Assembly: GCF_003049705.1 (NCBI RefSeq)
Contig: NZ_PIRF01000003.1
Coordinates: 211,886-275,885 of the forward strand
Direction of reading: 5' to 3'
From: Campylobacter concisus
Lineage (GTDB): Bacteria > Campylobacterota > Campylobacteria > Campylobacterales > Campylobacteraceae
Length of the DNA stretch: 64,000 bases
Positions 53,744 to 63,952 of this stretch are shown one piece after another. The translations under genes were made by a program, and so were the position numbers. Position 1 is the stretch's first letter, and every line of letters begins with the position of its first letter. The notes beneath the pieces are model-generated. The model had not been told where the DNA came from and did not search any database. It saw only the letters and a list, made by a program, of their open reading frames with translations.

Positions 53744-54636
53744 ACAAAGAACTAAATCAAGCTTCTTTTTTTAAGTTAGTAAAAAACCGCCTAAAGCACC
53801 ACGATAGAAGAGATATTTTTTTAAAAAATAGCCCAAGTTTTGCCTATCCGATTAATGAACTTGAAAGCTTAAATAAAGAGGACGTAGTAAAAATCGTTGT
53901 AAATTTTATGGGTCTTTTGGGAAGTGGATCGCATCTTACAAGCTATATTTTAGAAAAGATCTCAAAGAGTAACGATAATAATTTCGAGAAATTTTTTGAC
54001 TTTTTTGACAATTACTTGCTTTGGCTTTTCTTTGATAGCATTAGTCTAAAAAATTATGCAAGATCCTTTGAAAAAGAGCTTGATGATAAAATTTCAAAGA
54101 TTTTATTGGATATATTAAACATAAGCAATAAAAAATTAGCAAAAAAAATCTTACCATTTTCTCCGCTTATTATTAGTCAAAGAAGGCCTAAAAGAGAGAT
54201 CGAGTTCGCTTTGCAGCGTCATTTTAATTTAAAAAATAAACTATTTTTGCTAGAAAATCTACCAAATCAAATTTTCATAGCGCCTTCAAATTTAAATTCG
54301 CTTGGTATCAAAAATAGGACTTTGGGCAGAAATTTTATACTTGGTAAAAAGCTTTTTGAGAAACAAACTAAAATAGCAGTTTATATAAATGGCATAGATT
54401 ATGAAGAAGCTATTGATTTTTTCCCAAAAAGAAGAAAATTTAAAGAGCTTCAAGATACTCTTATTTTTTTTACAAACAATGAATTTGTTGCCGATTTATA
54501 CATAAAAATAAACTATTCTCCAAAGATGCAATTAAAGCTTGGAATGGATGAAAGTTATAGTAAAATAGGCCTTGGTGCAAGGCTTAAAAGTAATAAAAAT
54601 ATGTCAAATTTTATAAAATTTAGGCTTTGCTCTTAA
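53740..54636 (+). CDS. tssG: T6SS baseplate protein TssG
   Basis: The 298-residue protein is short but of TssG layout: LNKEDVVKIVVNFMGLLGSG near residue 45, then PKREIEFALQRHFNLKNKLF and LGRNFILGKKLFEKQTK. It is coupled to tssF by a four-base overlap. It fits the wedge partner role. Confidence 0.88.
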   Translation: MNKELNQASFFKLVKNRLKHHDRRDIFLKNSPSFAYPINELESLNKEDVVKIVVNFMGLLGSGSHLTSYILEKISKSNDNNFEKFFDFFDNYLLWLFFDSISLKNYARSFEKELDDKISKILLDILNISNKKLAKKILPFSPLIISQRRPKREIEFALQRHFNLKNKLFLLENLPNQIFIAPSNLNSLGIKNRTLGRNFILGKKLFEKQTKIAVYINGIDYEEAIDFFPKRRKFKELQDTLIFFTNNEFVADLYIKINYSPKMQLKLGMDESYSKIGLGARLKSNKNMSNFIKFRLCS

Positions 54637-54714
54637 ATTTTCAGATATAAAATCTAAAATATTTGTTATTATTACATTAAAGAAATATATTTATTTGTAA
54701 AAGGATGTGCATCA

Positions 54715-57700
54715 ATGGCATTTATCGATTACCTAAGAAGATTTTTTGTCTTTTTTAGATTTAAACACAGTACCATTTTGGTAGTTTCTATTGCATTAAG
54801 CATCTTATTTTGGCTTTACGCTCCACTTATAGCTTTTAACGATGTATATAGCTTTGCTAGTATAAGTTCAAGAGTCACTATATTAATTGCATTTTGGGCA
54901 GTTATTTTATTTTTTGTTTTAATCAAACCATTAATGCACTATTTAGCATCTCAAAAAGATGAAAAAAATAACAAGCTAAAAGAGATCAAAAAAGAGTCTA
55001 TGGATAGTTTTGGTAAGGCAAAAAGAAATTTTATGCTTTCTTTGAAAGATGCCAAAACAACATGGAAAAAAGATATAAATTTTAAAAAATTACCTTTAAT
55101 AATGATAATGGGTAACGAAGGTGCTGGAAAGAGCGCGTTTATAAACTACTCAAATATTGAATTTCCACTATCTGATAGTTTAGATACTTATAAAAAAATA
55201 CACAAAAGTACAACAAACTTTAATCTTTACATATCAAAATTTGGTGCACTTTTAGATACTGAGGGTATACATTTTGCACAAGAGAGCTTGTACCAGCCAA
55301 CAGCTACTGAAGAGCTTCCTGAAGATGATGTGGATAAAAATAGGGATTACTTGCTTAAAAAAAGTATCTGGAGTGAATTTTTACACTTTTTAAAACGAAA
55401 TGATTTTAACGCTAGATTAAGTGGTGCGGTTTTAATCATAGATACTAAAAAATTCCTTGAAGGCACGCAAGAATATTTTGATGAATTAATTAGATATATG
55501 ATAAAAAGGGTTAATGACTGTGAGAAACATCTAAATATTAAATTCCCTATTTATATTGTTTTTAGCAAACTTGACTTAATAGATGGCATGGGGGATTATT
55601 TTAGACTTTTCAATGAAGATGTGGCAAATAAGGCTCTAGGAATAAACTTAGATCCAAATTTCTCAAAACAATCACTAGAAACTGAACTAAAAAACCTAAT
55701 CGAGTCACTATTTAAACATCTCATGAGTAAGAACTCGATTTCGCATTTATTGGAAGATAAAAAACGTTCATATCTATTTTTAAAACAACTTGATAATTTT
55801 TTTGCTTTAGTGAAAGATTTTGTAACAAAGCTAAGCTCTCAAAATGCACTTAAAAATAGCTCAACCATAAATGGAATTTATTTCGTCAGTGCTTATCAAG
55901 AAAATATACCTATAAACTACCTTACAAACACTATTTGCGATAGATATAACATCAAAAAACCACTTTTAAGAGCGGTAAATAACTATAGTAAACAAAGCTA
56001 TTTTGTAAAATCATTTTTAAAAGAGATAGCTTTTAAAGCTAACTTAAATAAATTTGGTGCTCAAAATAGATTTACAAAATTTGCAAATTTTGTTTTAGCA
56101 GCCATACTTTGCGCTGGAGTATATTTGGGTTCTAGTTTTATTCTAGATACCAAAAATATAAAAGAGCAAAATGCTATAAATAATGCAAATAAAATTTCTT
56201 CATACCTTGATGGCAAAAAATACAAGGATCTCTCTCCGACACAAAAGATTGAGCTTCTAAATTTACTAAAACAAAGTCTAAATGACTATCCAAGAATCTT
56301 TAGCGGCGATACTAAATTTGAGTATATAACACTAGATACTTCGTATAAAGGCTTTACTCCAGTTAAAGCGCTTTACTATGATTTAAATGCTGATTTTTTT
56401 AAAAATACAGTTTTAACTGAAATGGAAAATATACTAAAAAATGAAATTGATCCAGATAAGCTAATAAAAGCATTTTATATGTATGATTCGCTCTTTGATA
56501 AAGATTACACAAATGTGGATTTATTTAAAATTTGGATTAGCACGAACTGGGATAAATTTGAAAAATATGGCGTTGCAAAAGATGAATTCTTAGCCCATAT
56601 TGAGGCTATTTTAAAAGCAGAAAATTTAAACATAACTGCAGATACAGTTGCTCAAAGTATAGCAAATACGAGACTATCACCTGTTCAAAGAGCACAAAGG
56701 CTCTACTACATACTTGAGTTCATTTCGTTTAAGGACGATAAATCTTTTTATGATATTAAAAAAGATGTTGAAAATTTATATGCAGTAGTCCAAGAAAAAG
56801 AAGCATTTAGGCCATTTAATAAAATTTATACAAAAGAAAATTTAAGAGATTTCTTATCAAAGCTTAGCTCAAACATAGATCAAACAGCTGGAATAGAGTC
56901 TTGGCTAATGGAGACAAATTCTTCTTTAAAAGATATTAGCTCAAATGATAAGAAAGAGTTAAGTATTGCTGTAATAGAGCTTTATTTGCAAAATTATGCT
57001 GATAAGTGGAGCCAAATTTTAAGAGAAATAGAGCCAAATGAATTTAGCACAAAAAAAGAGGTCATAGAAGAGCTTGATATCTTGTCAAAGAGAGAAAATC
57101 CTTTAAATTCTTTAATAAAATTAACTAATCAAAATACAAATTTAAATGATGAGAATTTACTAAAATATATCTACTCTCTAGGATTTGCTTCAAGTGAGAT
57201 AAAGCGTGTTTTCAGTGATTTTAGTGCTAAATTTACTAATTATCATACGTTAAATTCTAATGACTTGCTGGATATTATAAGCAACGATGTAACAAGCGTT
57301 TATAAAAAAGTTAGTGACTATAACTTTGAAATGCTTCAAAGCAACGATGATAAAATAGTTTATGCAATAAATGGCATAAAAAACGAAAACGATCCATTTG
57401 TTGTCTTAAATAATGATGCCAAGAAGCTTCCAGATGAGTTAAATGAATATTATCAAAAGTTATCGACACTTGCATGGAAACAAGTAGAAAATGGTGCTTC
57501 GGTGCTTTTATCAACAGCATATAGAGATGATGTTTTTGATGATTTTGAAAGTCTTATCAAGCCATTTTATCCATTTAATGAACAATCTCCAAAGGCTGTT
57601 AGCACAGAAGAATTTAAAAGATTCTTTGGCAAAAACGGAACTTGGAATAGCTTTTATGATAGATATCTAAAACAAATCTTAAGTAAAACCGCTGATGGTT

Positions 57701-58203
57701 ATAAAATAAGACCAAAATATGCAAAAGAGCTAAGGTTTAGTAGGGATTTCCTTAAAAATATCGCCTATATAGACAGAATTTCAAATTTAATGCTTGATTC
57801 AAATGATGAGCTAAAATTAAATTATAATTTAAAAGCTGTCGATTTATCGGCAAATTTTAGCCATATAAATATTAGCTATTCTAATAACTCTTTGACTTAT
57901 GATCATACAATTGCCTCAAATTTGATAGTTTCAAGTAAAAATTTTGATATATCAACACAGTTTAAATTCAATGCAGTTTCAAGCACTGGAAGTGAGAGAA
58001 AAGAGCTAAGTTTTGATGGAGAATGGGGCTGGTATAAGATATTAAAGGCTTCAAATTTTAGTAGCGTTGGCGTTAGTACGCTTAATTTTGATGGTAGAAG
58101 AGATTCGTATTTTGGCTTTGAAGTAACACCAAATGGAGGAGAGCTTTTAGAGCTTATGGATATCATACCAACGATAAATTTACCAAAGAAGATGCTTTAT
58201 TAA
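54715..58203 (+). CDS. tssM: T6SS inner-membrane protein TssM (IcmF-like)
   Basis: The 1162-residue protein has two N-terminal membrane segments (about 19-38 and 52-75). A GTPase-like domain follows, with Walker A GNEGAGKS at 133-140 and FSKLDLIDGMGDYFRLF. A third membrane segment (about 462-480, FVLAAILCAGVYLGSSF) leads to a large periplasmic part that contacts TssJ. Walker A is intact, so NTP binding is possible. A 78-base gap with an AT-rich promoter-like region separates it from tssG. Confidence 0.95.
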   Translation: MAFIDYLRRFFVFFRFKHSTILVVSIALSILFWLYAPLIAFNDVYSFASISSRVTILIAFWAVILFFVLIKPLMHYLASQKDEKNNKLKEIKKESMDSFGKAKRNFMLSLKDAKTTWKKDINFKKLPLIMIMGNEGAGKSAFINYSNIEFPLSDSLDTYKKIHKSTTNFNLYISKFGALLDTEGIHFAQESLYQPTATEELPEDDVDKNRDYLLKKSIWSEFLHFLKRNDFNARLSGAVLIIDTKKFLEGTQEYFDELIRYMIKRVNDCEKHLNIKFPIYIVFSKLDLIDGMGDYFRLFNEDVANKALGINLDPNFSKQSLETELKNLIESLFKHLMSKNSISHLLEDKKRSYLFLKQLDNFFALVKDFVTKLSSQNALKNSSTINGIYFVSAYQENIPINYLTNTICDRYNIKKPLLRAVNNYSKQSYFVKSFLKEIAFKANLNKFGAQNRFTKFANFVLAAILCAGVYLGSSFILDTKNIKEQNAINNANKISSYLDGKKYKDLSPTQKIELLNLLKQSLNDYPRIFSGDTKFEYITLDTSYKGFTPVKALYYDLNADFFKNTVLTEMENILKNEIDPDKLIKAFYMYDSLFDKDYTNVDLFKIWISTNWDKFEKYGVAKDEFLAHIEAILKAENLNITADTVAQSIANTRLSPVQRAQRLYYILEFISFKDDKSFYDIKKDVENLYAVVQEKEAFRPFNKIYTKENLRDFLSKLSSNIDQTAGIESWLMETNSSLKDISSNDKKELSIAVIELYLQNYADKWSQILREIEPNEFSTKKEVIEELDILSKRENPLNSLIKLTNQNTNLNDENLLKYIYSLGFASSEIKRVFSDFSAKFTNYHTLNSNDLLDIISNDVTSVYKKVSDYNFEMLQSNDDKIVYAINGIKNENDPFVVLNNDAKKLPDELNEYYQKLSTLAWKQVENGASVLLSTAYRDDVFDDFESLIKPFYPFNEQSPKAVSTEEFKRFFGKNGTWNSFYDRYLKQILSKTADGYKIRPKYAKELRFSRDFLKNIAYIDRISNLMLDSNDELKLNYNLKAVDLSANFSHINISYSNNSLTYDHTIASNLIVSSKNFDISTQFKFNAVSSTGSERKELSFDGEWGWYKILKASNFSSVGVSTLNFDGRRDSYFGFEVTPNGGELLELMDIIPTINLPKKMLY

Positions 58204-58212
58204 GGATAAAAT

Positions 58213-59133
58213 ATGCAACAAATAGCAGCAGTTATACAAAATTACGATAAAGCGTCAAGCTTTTCAGCTCAATTTATCATTTTTGATGAAAATGGCGGTG
58301 ATATAGGCTCATTAGACACTACAAAATTTTCTTGTAATGATATGAGCGATTCAATCGCACCCAAACACGCTCATGTTGGATTTGAAGAGGGGGTTTTCAC
58401 AATTTGTGGCTATAAAGATTGTGAAATTTTTTATAGTGATTCATATTCAAAGCTTCCAGATGACTATGAGAGTGTCATAAATTTGGGCGATGTCTTTAGG
58501 ATAGGGGAGTTAAAATTTATATTTATAGACCCTTCTAGAATTGATGAATATATAGGGAAAGCTCATAAGATAATAGAAAATACAAAAAATTTTGACAAAC
58601 TCGATGATAAACGTTTTGAACCAGTTGGTAAAATTTCAAATGTTGATTTTAAAGAAGAGCCAAAGATAAACTCATTGATAAATGATAAAAAAGATATCAC
58701 TTTAAATGAAAATGCACACGATGCAGTTTTAAATTTAAATGAAATGGCTCAAAATTTTGACGAAGAAGAAAATGCAAATAAGCAAAATATGCTGACTGCT
58801 AAAAGCATGGATGAGCTTTTAGCAAAGATAGTTGAGAGTATAAAGTTACAGCCAAATATGAGTCCTATAAGTGAGCAGACTAGGACTTTAAACACAAAAG
58901 ATATGGAAACAATCATGAAAACTCTTCCTCTTAGTGACTCAACAGAACTAATAAATACTGTTTTGGTTAAGCTTATATGCAAAGAGCTATATAGCCAAAT
59001 GTATGATATAGTCGAGAATAACTCATTTTTTAAATATCTTTCAGGAGCCGTACTAAAAAGCACTAAGGAAGATAAGGAAGCGTTTAATTATCTATTGCAT
59101 AAAGCTCTTCAAAGCTATATGTTAAAAAAGTAA
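58213..59133 (+). CDS. FHA-domain protein of the T6SS (TagH/Fha-like)
   Basis: The 306-residue protein has an N-terminal FHA-like domain (about 1-110: TKFSCNDMSDSIAPKHAHVG and INLGDVFRIGELKFIFID) and a helical C-terminal half. FHA proteins bind phosphothreonine and regulate T6SS assembly in other bacteria. I see no PpkA kinase or PppA phosphatase gene in this window. It lies nine bases after tssM. Confidence 0.8.
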   Translation: MQQIAAVIQNYDKASSFSAQFIIFDENGGDIGSLDTTKFSCNDMSDSIAPKHAHVGFEEGVFTICGYKDCEIFYSDSYSKLPDDYESVINLGDVFRIGELKFIFIDPSRIDEYIGKAHKIIENTKNFDKLDDKRFEPVGKISNVDFKEEPKINSLINDKKDITLNENAHDAVLNLNEMAQNFDEEENANKQNMLTAKSMDELLAKIVESIKLQPNMSPISEQTRTLNTKDMETIMKTLPLSDSTELINTVLVKLICKELYSQMYDIVENNSFFKYLSGAVLKSTKEDKEAFNYLLHKALQSYMLKK

Positions 59134-59198
59134 TGTTTTTAATAAAACAGAAAGTAAATAAAAGATAGAATAATCCAAACTTTTTAATAGGAGTAAAT

Positions 59199-59720
59199 AT
59201 GTCACAACCAGTGTATATTAAAGTGAAAGGTTCTACACAAGGACTTATTTCAAGTGGTGCTTCAACAGAAGCTAGTATAGGTAATCGCTATCAGTCAGGT
59301 CACGAAGATGAGATCATGGCTCAAGAGGTTTCTCATATAGTAACAGTTCCAACTGATCCACAAAGTGGCCAACCATCAGGCCAAAGAGTCCATAAGCCAT
59401 TTAGTTTTACTACATCACTAAATAAAGCTGTTCCACTTCTTTACAATGCTTTAACACAAGGTGAAAGGCTTCCAGAGGTTGAGATCTATTGGTATAGAAC
59501 ATCAACTAGTGGTGGTGCGGAGCATTTCTTTACTACAAAACTAGAAGATGCAACTATAACAGATATTACTCTAGTAAGTCCAAATGCTCAAGATAAGCTA
59601 AACAGCGACAAAACAGAGCTTTTCAAAGTTTCAATGAATTATAGAAAGATAGTTTGGGAACACGTAGCTGCAGGCACAAGCGGAAGCGACGACTGGAGAG
59701 AAGCTACTAAAAAAGCTTAA
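59199..59720 (+). CDS. hcp: T6SS tube protein Hcp (TssD)
   Basis: The 173-residue protein starts SQPVYIKVKGSTQGLISSGA and has HKPFSFTTSLNKAVPLLYNA and LPEVEIYWYRTSTSGGAEHF, all typical of Hcp. It forms the inner tube and is itself secreted. It has its own 65-base upstream gap and AGGAG site, and hairpin DNA follows. Length is normal, with no effector extension. Confidence 0.96.
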   Translation: MSQPVYIKVKGSTQGLISSGASTEASIGNRYQSGHEDEIMAQEVSHIVTVPTDPQSGQPSGQRVHKPFSFTTSLNKAVPLLYNALTQGERLPEVEIYWYRTSTSGGAEHFFTTKLEDATITDITLVSPNAQDKLNSDKTELFKVSMNYRKIVWEHVAAGTSGSDDWREATKKA

Positions 59721-59726
59721 AACCAA

Positions 59727-59773
59727 CCTAGGGTTTACCCCTAGGGTTAATAAAATCATCTTCTAGCTAGAAG
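59727..59773. terminator. hairpin pair after hcp
   Basis: CCTAGGG (59727-59733) pairs with CCCTAGG (59739-59745), and CTTCTAGCTAGAAG (59760-59773) is a perfect palindrome. There is no T run directly after either. They may attenuate read-through from the highly expressed hcp into the genes behind it. Confidence 0.5.
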
Positions 59774-59833
59774 GACACAGATGAGCCCTTTTTATCTTTA
59801 TCTTTTAAATTAATATGATATGTGAAATGCGAT

Positions 59834-60373
59834 ATGAAACACCTAGTTATAATCATATTTCTCATAACATCTTTATATTCACACGAAGCAAATTGTACGG
59901 ATATGTTTGGGCTCATTTTTAATAAAAATTTAAGTGACATTGAAACGGCTAAGTATATAAAATACTACATAGATGATCTCGGATGCGATGCTAATGCTAG
60001 CGTAAAATTAAATAATTTAACGATTAGATCGAATTTATTGAAAACAAAAACTTTTGATACTCTTTTGTTAAAAGGAACATCAGCTAATGCTAGTTTAGCA
60101 ACGTCCATAGGCATGAGCTTTGCATTTTTCTTTAGGGAAAATGGTGTCGGTATAGACAATAAAAAAGCTAGCCCTGAGCTACTTAAATTTATAAAAACTC
60201 AAAAATATAAAGAATTTAAAGACGATAAATTTAGACTAATTAAAAAGCTTTTATTGCACGGACAAAACCCAAAAGACTATGAGGTTTTAAAGGTTATTTT
60301 GAAAATTATAAATGATGAAAAAGATTTAGATAATTTATTAAAGAATAGAACTCAAAAGGAATTAGCGCAATGA
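59834..60373 (+). CDS. exported protein 1, duplicated, candidate immunity or T6SS accessory protein
   Basis: The protein has about 179 residues. A hydrophobic signal (MKHLVIIIFLITSLYSHEA) precedes the mature part, which starts NCTDMFGLIFNKNLSD. Ankyrin-like helical parts (LLLHGQNPKDYEVLKVILK) lie near the end. The ATG at 59834 is preferred over a GTG at 59822. It is very similar to the next gene, over which the first 100 bases are almost identical, so the duplication is recent. It lies between hcp and vgrG and overlaps its twin by four bases. Family unknown. Confidence 0.7.
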   Translation: MKHLVIIIFLITSLYSHEANCTDMFGLIFNKNLSDIETAKYIKYYIDDLGCDANASVKLNNLTIRSNLLKTKTFDTLLLKGTSANASLATSIGMSFAFFFRENGVGIDNKKASPELLKFIKTQKYKEFKDDKFRLIKKLLLHGQNPKDYEVLKVILKIINDEKDLDNLLKNRTQKELAQ

Positions 60374-60915
60374 AGCAATTGGCAATAATCATATTTCTCA
60401 TAACATCTTTATATTCACACGAAACAAATTGTACGGATATGTTTGGGCTCATTTTTAATAAAAATTTAAGTGATGCTGAAACTACTAAGTATATAAAATA
60501 CTATATAGATGATCTTGGATGTAATGCTAATGCTAGTATAAATTTACCGAATTTCACAATGAAGGCCAGTTTATTAGAATTTGCATATAGCGCAAATAAG
60601 CCTAAAAGTATTGACGAGATTTTAGAAAAAGGTGCAGTACCTAATGTATGGTTGGCTGGTTCAATAGGATTAGACTTTTTGCTTTTTTTCGAAGAAAATG
60701 GTGTTAAGCTAGAAGGACAGTCTCCAAGTCCTCAGTTGTTTGAATTTATTAAAACTCAAAAATATAAAGAATTTAAAGAAGAGAAATTTAAGCTAATTAA
60801 AAAACTCTTAGAACATGGACAAGACCCAAGAGGCTATATTCTTTTACAGAAAGTACTAACGCTTATAAATGATGAAAAAGACTTATTGAAATTGTTAAAA
60901 AAAGAGAATAAATAA
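60370..60915 (+). CDS. exported protein 2, paralog of the preceding gene
   Basis: The 181-residue protein has the same signal and start (IIFLITSLYSHETNCTDMFG) and the same ending style (KLLEHGQDPRGYILLQKVLT). The central part differs more (SANKPKSIDEILEKGAVPN), as expected for paralogs specialised to different partners. Its stop overlaps the vgrG start (TAATG), so it is coupled to vgrG. It is likely periplasmic. An immunity role is inference. Confidence 0.7.
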   Translation: MKQLAIIIFLITSLYSHETNCTDMFGLIFNKNLSDAETTKYIKYYIDDLGCNANASINLPNFTMKASLLEFAYSANKPKSIDEILEKGAVPNVWLAGSIGLDFLLFFEENGVKLEGQSPSPQLFEFIKTQKYKEFKEEKFKLIKKLLEHGQDPRGYILLQKVLTLINDEKDLLKLLKKENK

Positions 60916-63773
60916 TGGATTTATTTAATATAAGCAAGAAGAAACTAGATATAAAAGATAAAATTTCTGAGCCGATAGAAATAGGCGATGAAACTACGGC
61001 AAAAAAGGCTAAAAAAGCCATGGATGATTTTAATAGTTTTTATCCTAAACCTCCAATAGTAGGGAAGATTTTTGATACAGTAACAGAAGTAGCCAAAACT
61101 GGGGTTGATACTGATGAAGAAAGAAAATTTAGAATTTACAAGGAAATTAAAGATAAAGGAATATTAGAGGAAACAAAATCGGTATACAAAATTACTGATG
61201 CTGATATTAGAGAATTTGAAAAAAGATTGCAAGAAGAAGAAAACGAAAAAAGATTGAAAGAGCAACAAATGGACAAAAATTTAACATCACCAACATCATC
61301 ACTGACTAAGCCTGTCATGCTAGCATCTAGCAATTCAGTGGCAACAGACGGCTTTGTGGACTACGGCGTATCTAACGATACTTTCTCGACTCTTCAGATA
61401 GCAAACGAGTCAAACGATAAATTTATCGTTACACGTGCAGATATTTATGAAAATTTAGAAAGTATATTTAGCATAGAGTGCTTTGCTTATATAAATTTGG
61501 TGAAAAACCCGCTTTATGAAAATTTAGACACCATCTACAATAACGATAAAAGTTACTCAAGCATATATAAATATCTTGATAAAAGTATAAAGCTAAGCAT
61601 AAAAAGACCGTCTTCAACAAATAAAAATATCGTTCCAGATGGTAGCTCAAACGATATGCACTTTAGTGGAATAGTAAGCGATGTAGAGTATCTTGGCGTA
61701 GATGATGAGACTAGTACAAATATAGATAAAAAATACTTCTTTAAATTCAAACTAACTTCACCACTATATAGGCTAAGCATAAATAGAGCAAATAGAATTT
61801 ATACAGACCAGAGCATTTTAGAAATAGTAAAAGATATTTTAGCTTTTAATAAGCAAAGGCTAACCAAAGAGCTGGACTTCTCAAATATCAAAAATAACTA
61901 CAACAAAAGAGAATTTATAGCCCAGTACAATGAGAGCGACCTAGCCTTTATAACAAGACTTTGCCATGATAGCGGTATATATTTTTATGAAGACAATGAA
62001 AAAATTTATTTTCATGATACATTTATACTAGCTTATAGCAATCAAAATGAAAATTTTACTTCAAGTGATACAAGCAGTGGCAAGGAAGCTAGAAAAGTAA
62101 GCTTTAATGTAAATTTGAATAATAATCTAGCAACCGAGCATATAAATAAAATAACAAAGAGCGAGACGCTAAAAGCAAATAGCTTTACGCACTCTTTTCA
62201 AAATACAGCTTATCCAAATGTGTTAGAGAGTAAAAATGAAAAGATATTTGACGAGCAGGTAAATATCTATGACAAGCATATAAATTTAGATGAGTATTCA
62301 TTTAGTGATACTAGCTTGCTTGAAGTTAGCACCTACCTTAAGAAACTAAGAAGCGATATGCTTTTAAAAGAATTTACCGCTAGCTCAAATGTATTTGCGC
62401 TAAATTTAAATGACAATATCTCGGTAGCTATTGATGCTAGCAAAGGTGAATATGAGTTTAAAATAATAGCTTTAAAGCATACTTATATTGATGAGAGCGT
62501 TTTAGAAAATACCTTAAATTTGGGCGATAATGTCCCATTTAAAGATAAAAAATTTATAAGCTCATACACAAACGAGATAAGCATCATTCCAAGTAGTGTG
62601 AAATTTGTCCCAAGCTACAAGCAAAAGCCAAAAGCACCAGATATCACGCTAGGTCTTGTAGTTGGTCAAGATGGACTAAACAGCCAAAATAATACGATCC
62701 ATACTGATAGCTATGGTAGAGTAAAGGTGAGGTTAAATGCTTTTAGTACGCAAGAGATAATCGATAAAGACGATGCCATCAACGCAAGCTATCACAAGAG
62801 TGCTTATCTAAGAGTGATAACGCCTATTGCTAGCAATAGCTCAGGCTTTTTTGCCATACCAAGGATCGGCGATGAGGTTATCATCTCGTTTTTACAAAAT
62901 GATATAGACAACCCAGTAGTAAGTGGTAGCCTATATAATGCTTCAAATACGCCACTTGTAAATGTGGATAGTAACTATCACCAAACATCTCTTAGCTCAA
63001 AAACAATTGGTGCAAATGAGACCGGTATAAACGAGATCACTTTATCAAATTTAAAAAATAAAGAGCAAATTTATGTAAAAGCAGAAAAGGACTATGACGA
63101 GCTTGTAAATAACGACTTTTCTCAAACAATACTAAATGACAAAAGCTCACAAGTGCATGGAAGTTACACCGAACGAGTAAAAAAAGCTCACATTCAGACG
63201 ATAGATCTAGCAAAAAATGTAAATGTGGGAGCTGAATATCTAACAACAGTCGGGCTTTCAAAAGATACAGTAGTGGGCGTCTCAAATACGCTAAACGTAG
63301 CTGTTGATAACAATACAAGAGTAGGTCAAGATAGTCATGAATTTGTAGGACATGATAAATTTGTAGAAGTAAAATCAAATCTTAATACGACCATACATAA
63401 TGATGAGATGAGAGAGGTAAAAGGCACAAAAGAGCAAAATATAGATGGTGGCTATAAGCTAAATTCACAAAAAGGCATAAATGAATTTAGTAACGAGCAT
63501 ATTGTGCTTCAGGCAAATAGTTACATTGATGTAAATGCTAAGTCAAATTTCACAACAAAAACAGCTGCCCAGCACACAGAGATTGCTGATTCAAAATTTA
63601 GCAATATAGAGACGACTTATGAGGTAAATGCCAAAGATAAGATAATCCATCAAGTAGGTAGCACAAAAGTAACGATAGAGGGATCAAGTGTCGTGATAGA
63701 AGTAGCTGGCGTAAAGGCGATATTTGATAGTAGAGGGTTAAGAGTTATTGGTGGAGATATAAAGGCTTTATAA
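60915..63773 (+). CDS. vgrG: T6SS spike protein VgrG with N-terminal extension
   Basis: This is a 952-residue protein. The VgrG core starts only near residue 150 (STLQIANESNDKFIVTRADI, then ESIFSIECFAYINL). The gp5-like OB-fold lies near 575-660 (SYGRVKVRLNAF, FAIPRIGDEVIISFLQNDID) and the beta-helix tail ends VTIEGSSVVIEVAGVKAIF. The first about 140 residues are extra. They are charged and helical (REFEKRLQEEENEKRLKEQQ) with a Ser/Thr-rich linker. Effector domains on VgrG are normally C-terminal, so this is unusual. It is coupled to the exported-protein pair by TAATG. A terminator follows. Confidence 0.93.
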   Translation: MDLFNISKKKLDIKDKISEPIEIGDETTAKKAKKAMDDFNSFYPKPPIVGKIFDTVTEVAKTGVDTDEERKFRIYKEIKDKGILEETKSVYKITDADIREFEKRLQEEENEKRLKEQQMDKNLTSPTSSLTKPVMLASSNSVATDGFVDYGVSNDTFSTLQIANESNDKFIVTRADIYENLESIFSIECFAYINLVKNPLYENLDTIYNNDKSYSSIYKYLDKSIKLSIKRPSSTNKNIVPDGSSNDMHFSGIVSDVEYLGVDDETSTNIDKKYFFKFKLTSPLYRLSINRANRIYTDQSILEIVKDILAFNKQRLTKELDFSNIKNNYNKREFIAQYNESDLAFITRLCHDSGIYFYEDNEKIYFHDTFILAYSNQNENFTSSDTSSGKEARKVSFNVNLNNNLATEHINKITKSETLKANSFTHSFQNTAYPNVLESKNEKIFDEQVNIYDKHINLDEYSFSDTSLLEVSTYLKKLRSDMLLKEFTASSNVFALNLNDNISVAIDASKGEYEFKIIALKHTYIDESVLENTLNLGDNVPFKDKKFISSYTNEISIIPSSVKFVPSYKQKPKAPDITLGLVVGQDGLNSQNNTIHTDSYGRVKVRLNAFSTQEIIDKDDAINASYHKSAYLRVITPIASNSSGFFAIPRIGDEVIISFLQNDIDNPVVSGSLYNASNTPLVNVDSNYHQTSLSSKTIGANETGINEITLSNLKNKEQIYVKAEKDYDELVNNDFSQTILNDKSSQVHGSYTERVKKAHIQTIDLAKNVNVGAEYLTTVGLSKDTVVGVSNTLNVAVDNNTRVGQDSHEFVGHDKFVEVKSNLNTTIHNDEMREVKGTKEQNIDGGYKLNSQKGINEFSNEHIVLQANSYIDVNAKSNFTTKTAAQHTEIADSKFSNIETTYEVNAKDKIIHQVGSTKVTIEGSSVVIEVAGVKAIFDSRGLRVIGGDIKAL

Positions 63774-63780
63774 GATCATA

Positions 63781-63822
63781 TTTAAAGACTTACTTTCTAT
63801 TTTAGTAGGTCTTTAAATTTTT
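63781..63822 (+). terminator. terminator after vgrG
   Basis: TTTAAAGACTTACT (63781-63794) pairs with AGTAGGTCTTTAAA (63804-63817) with one G-T pair, and T-rich DNA follows. Confidence 0.75.
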
Positions 63823-63952
63823 AAATAAAATCAATCTCTACTAAAACTAATGCTAAGAATTTTAAAAGCAAAGGCTAAATTTTAGAGCTACGATAAAAGA
63901 TAGTCACACAAATATTTCACATGGTACAATAGACAAGCTCTTCTAAAATTTA

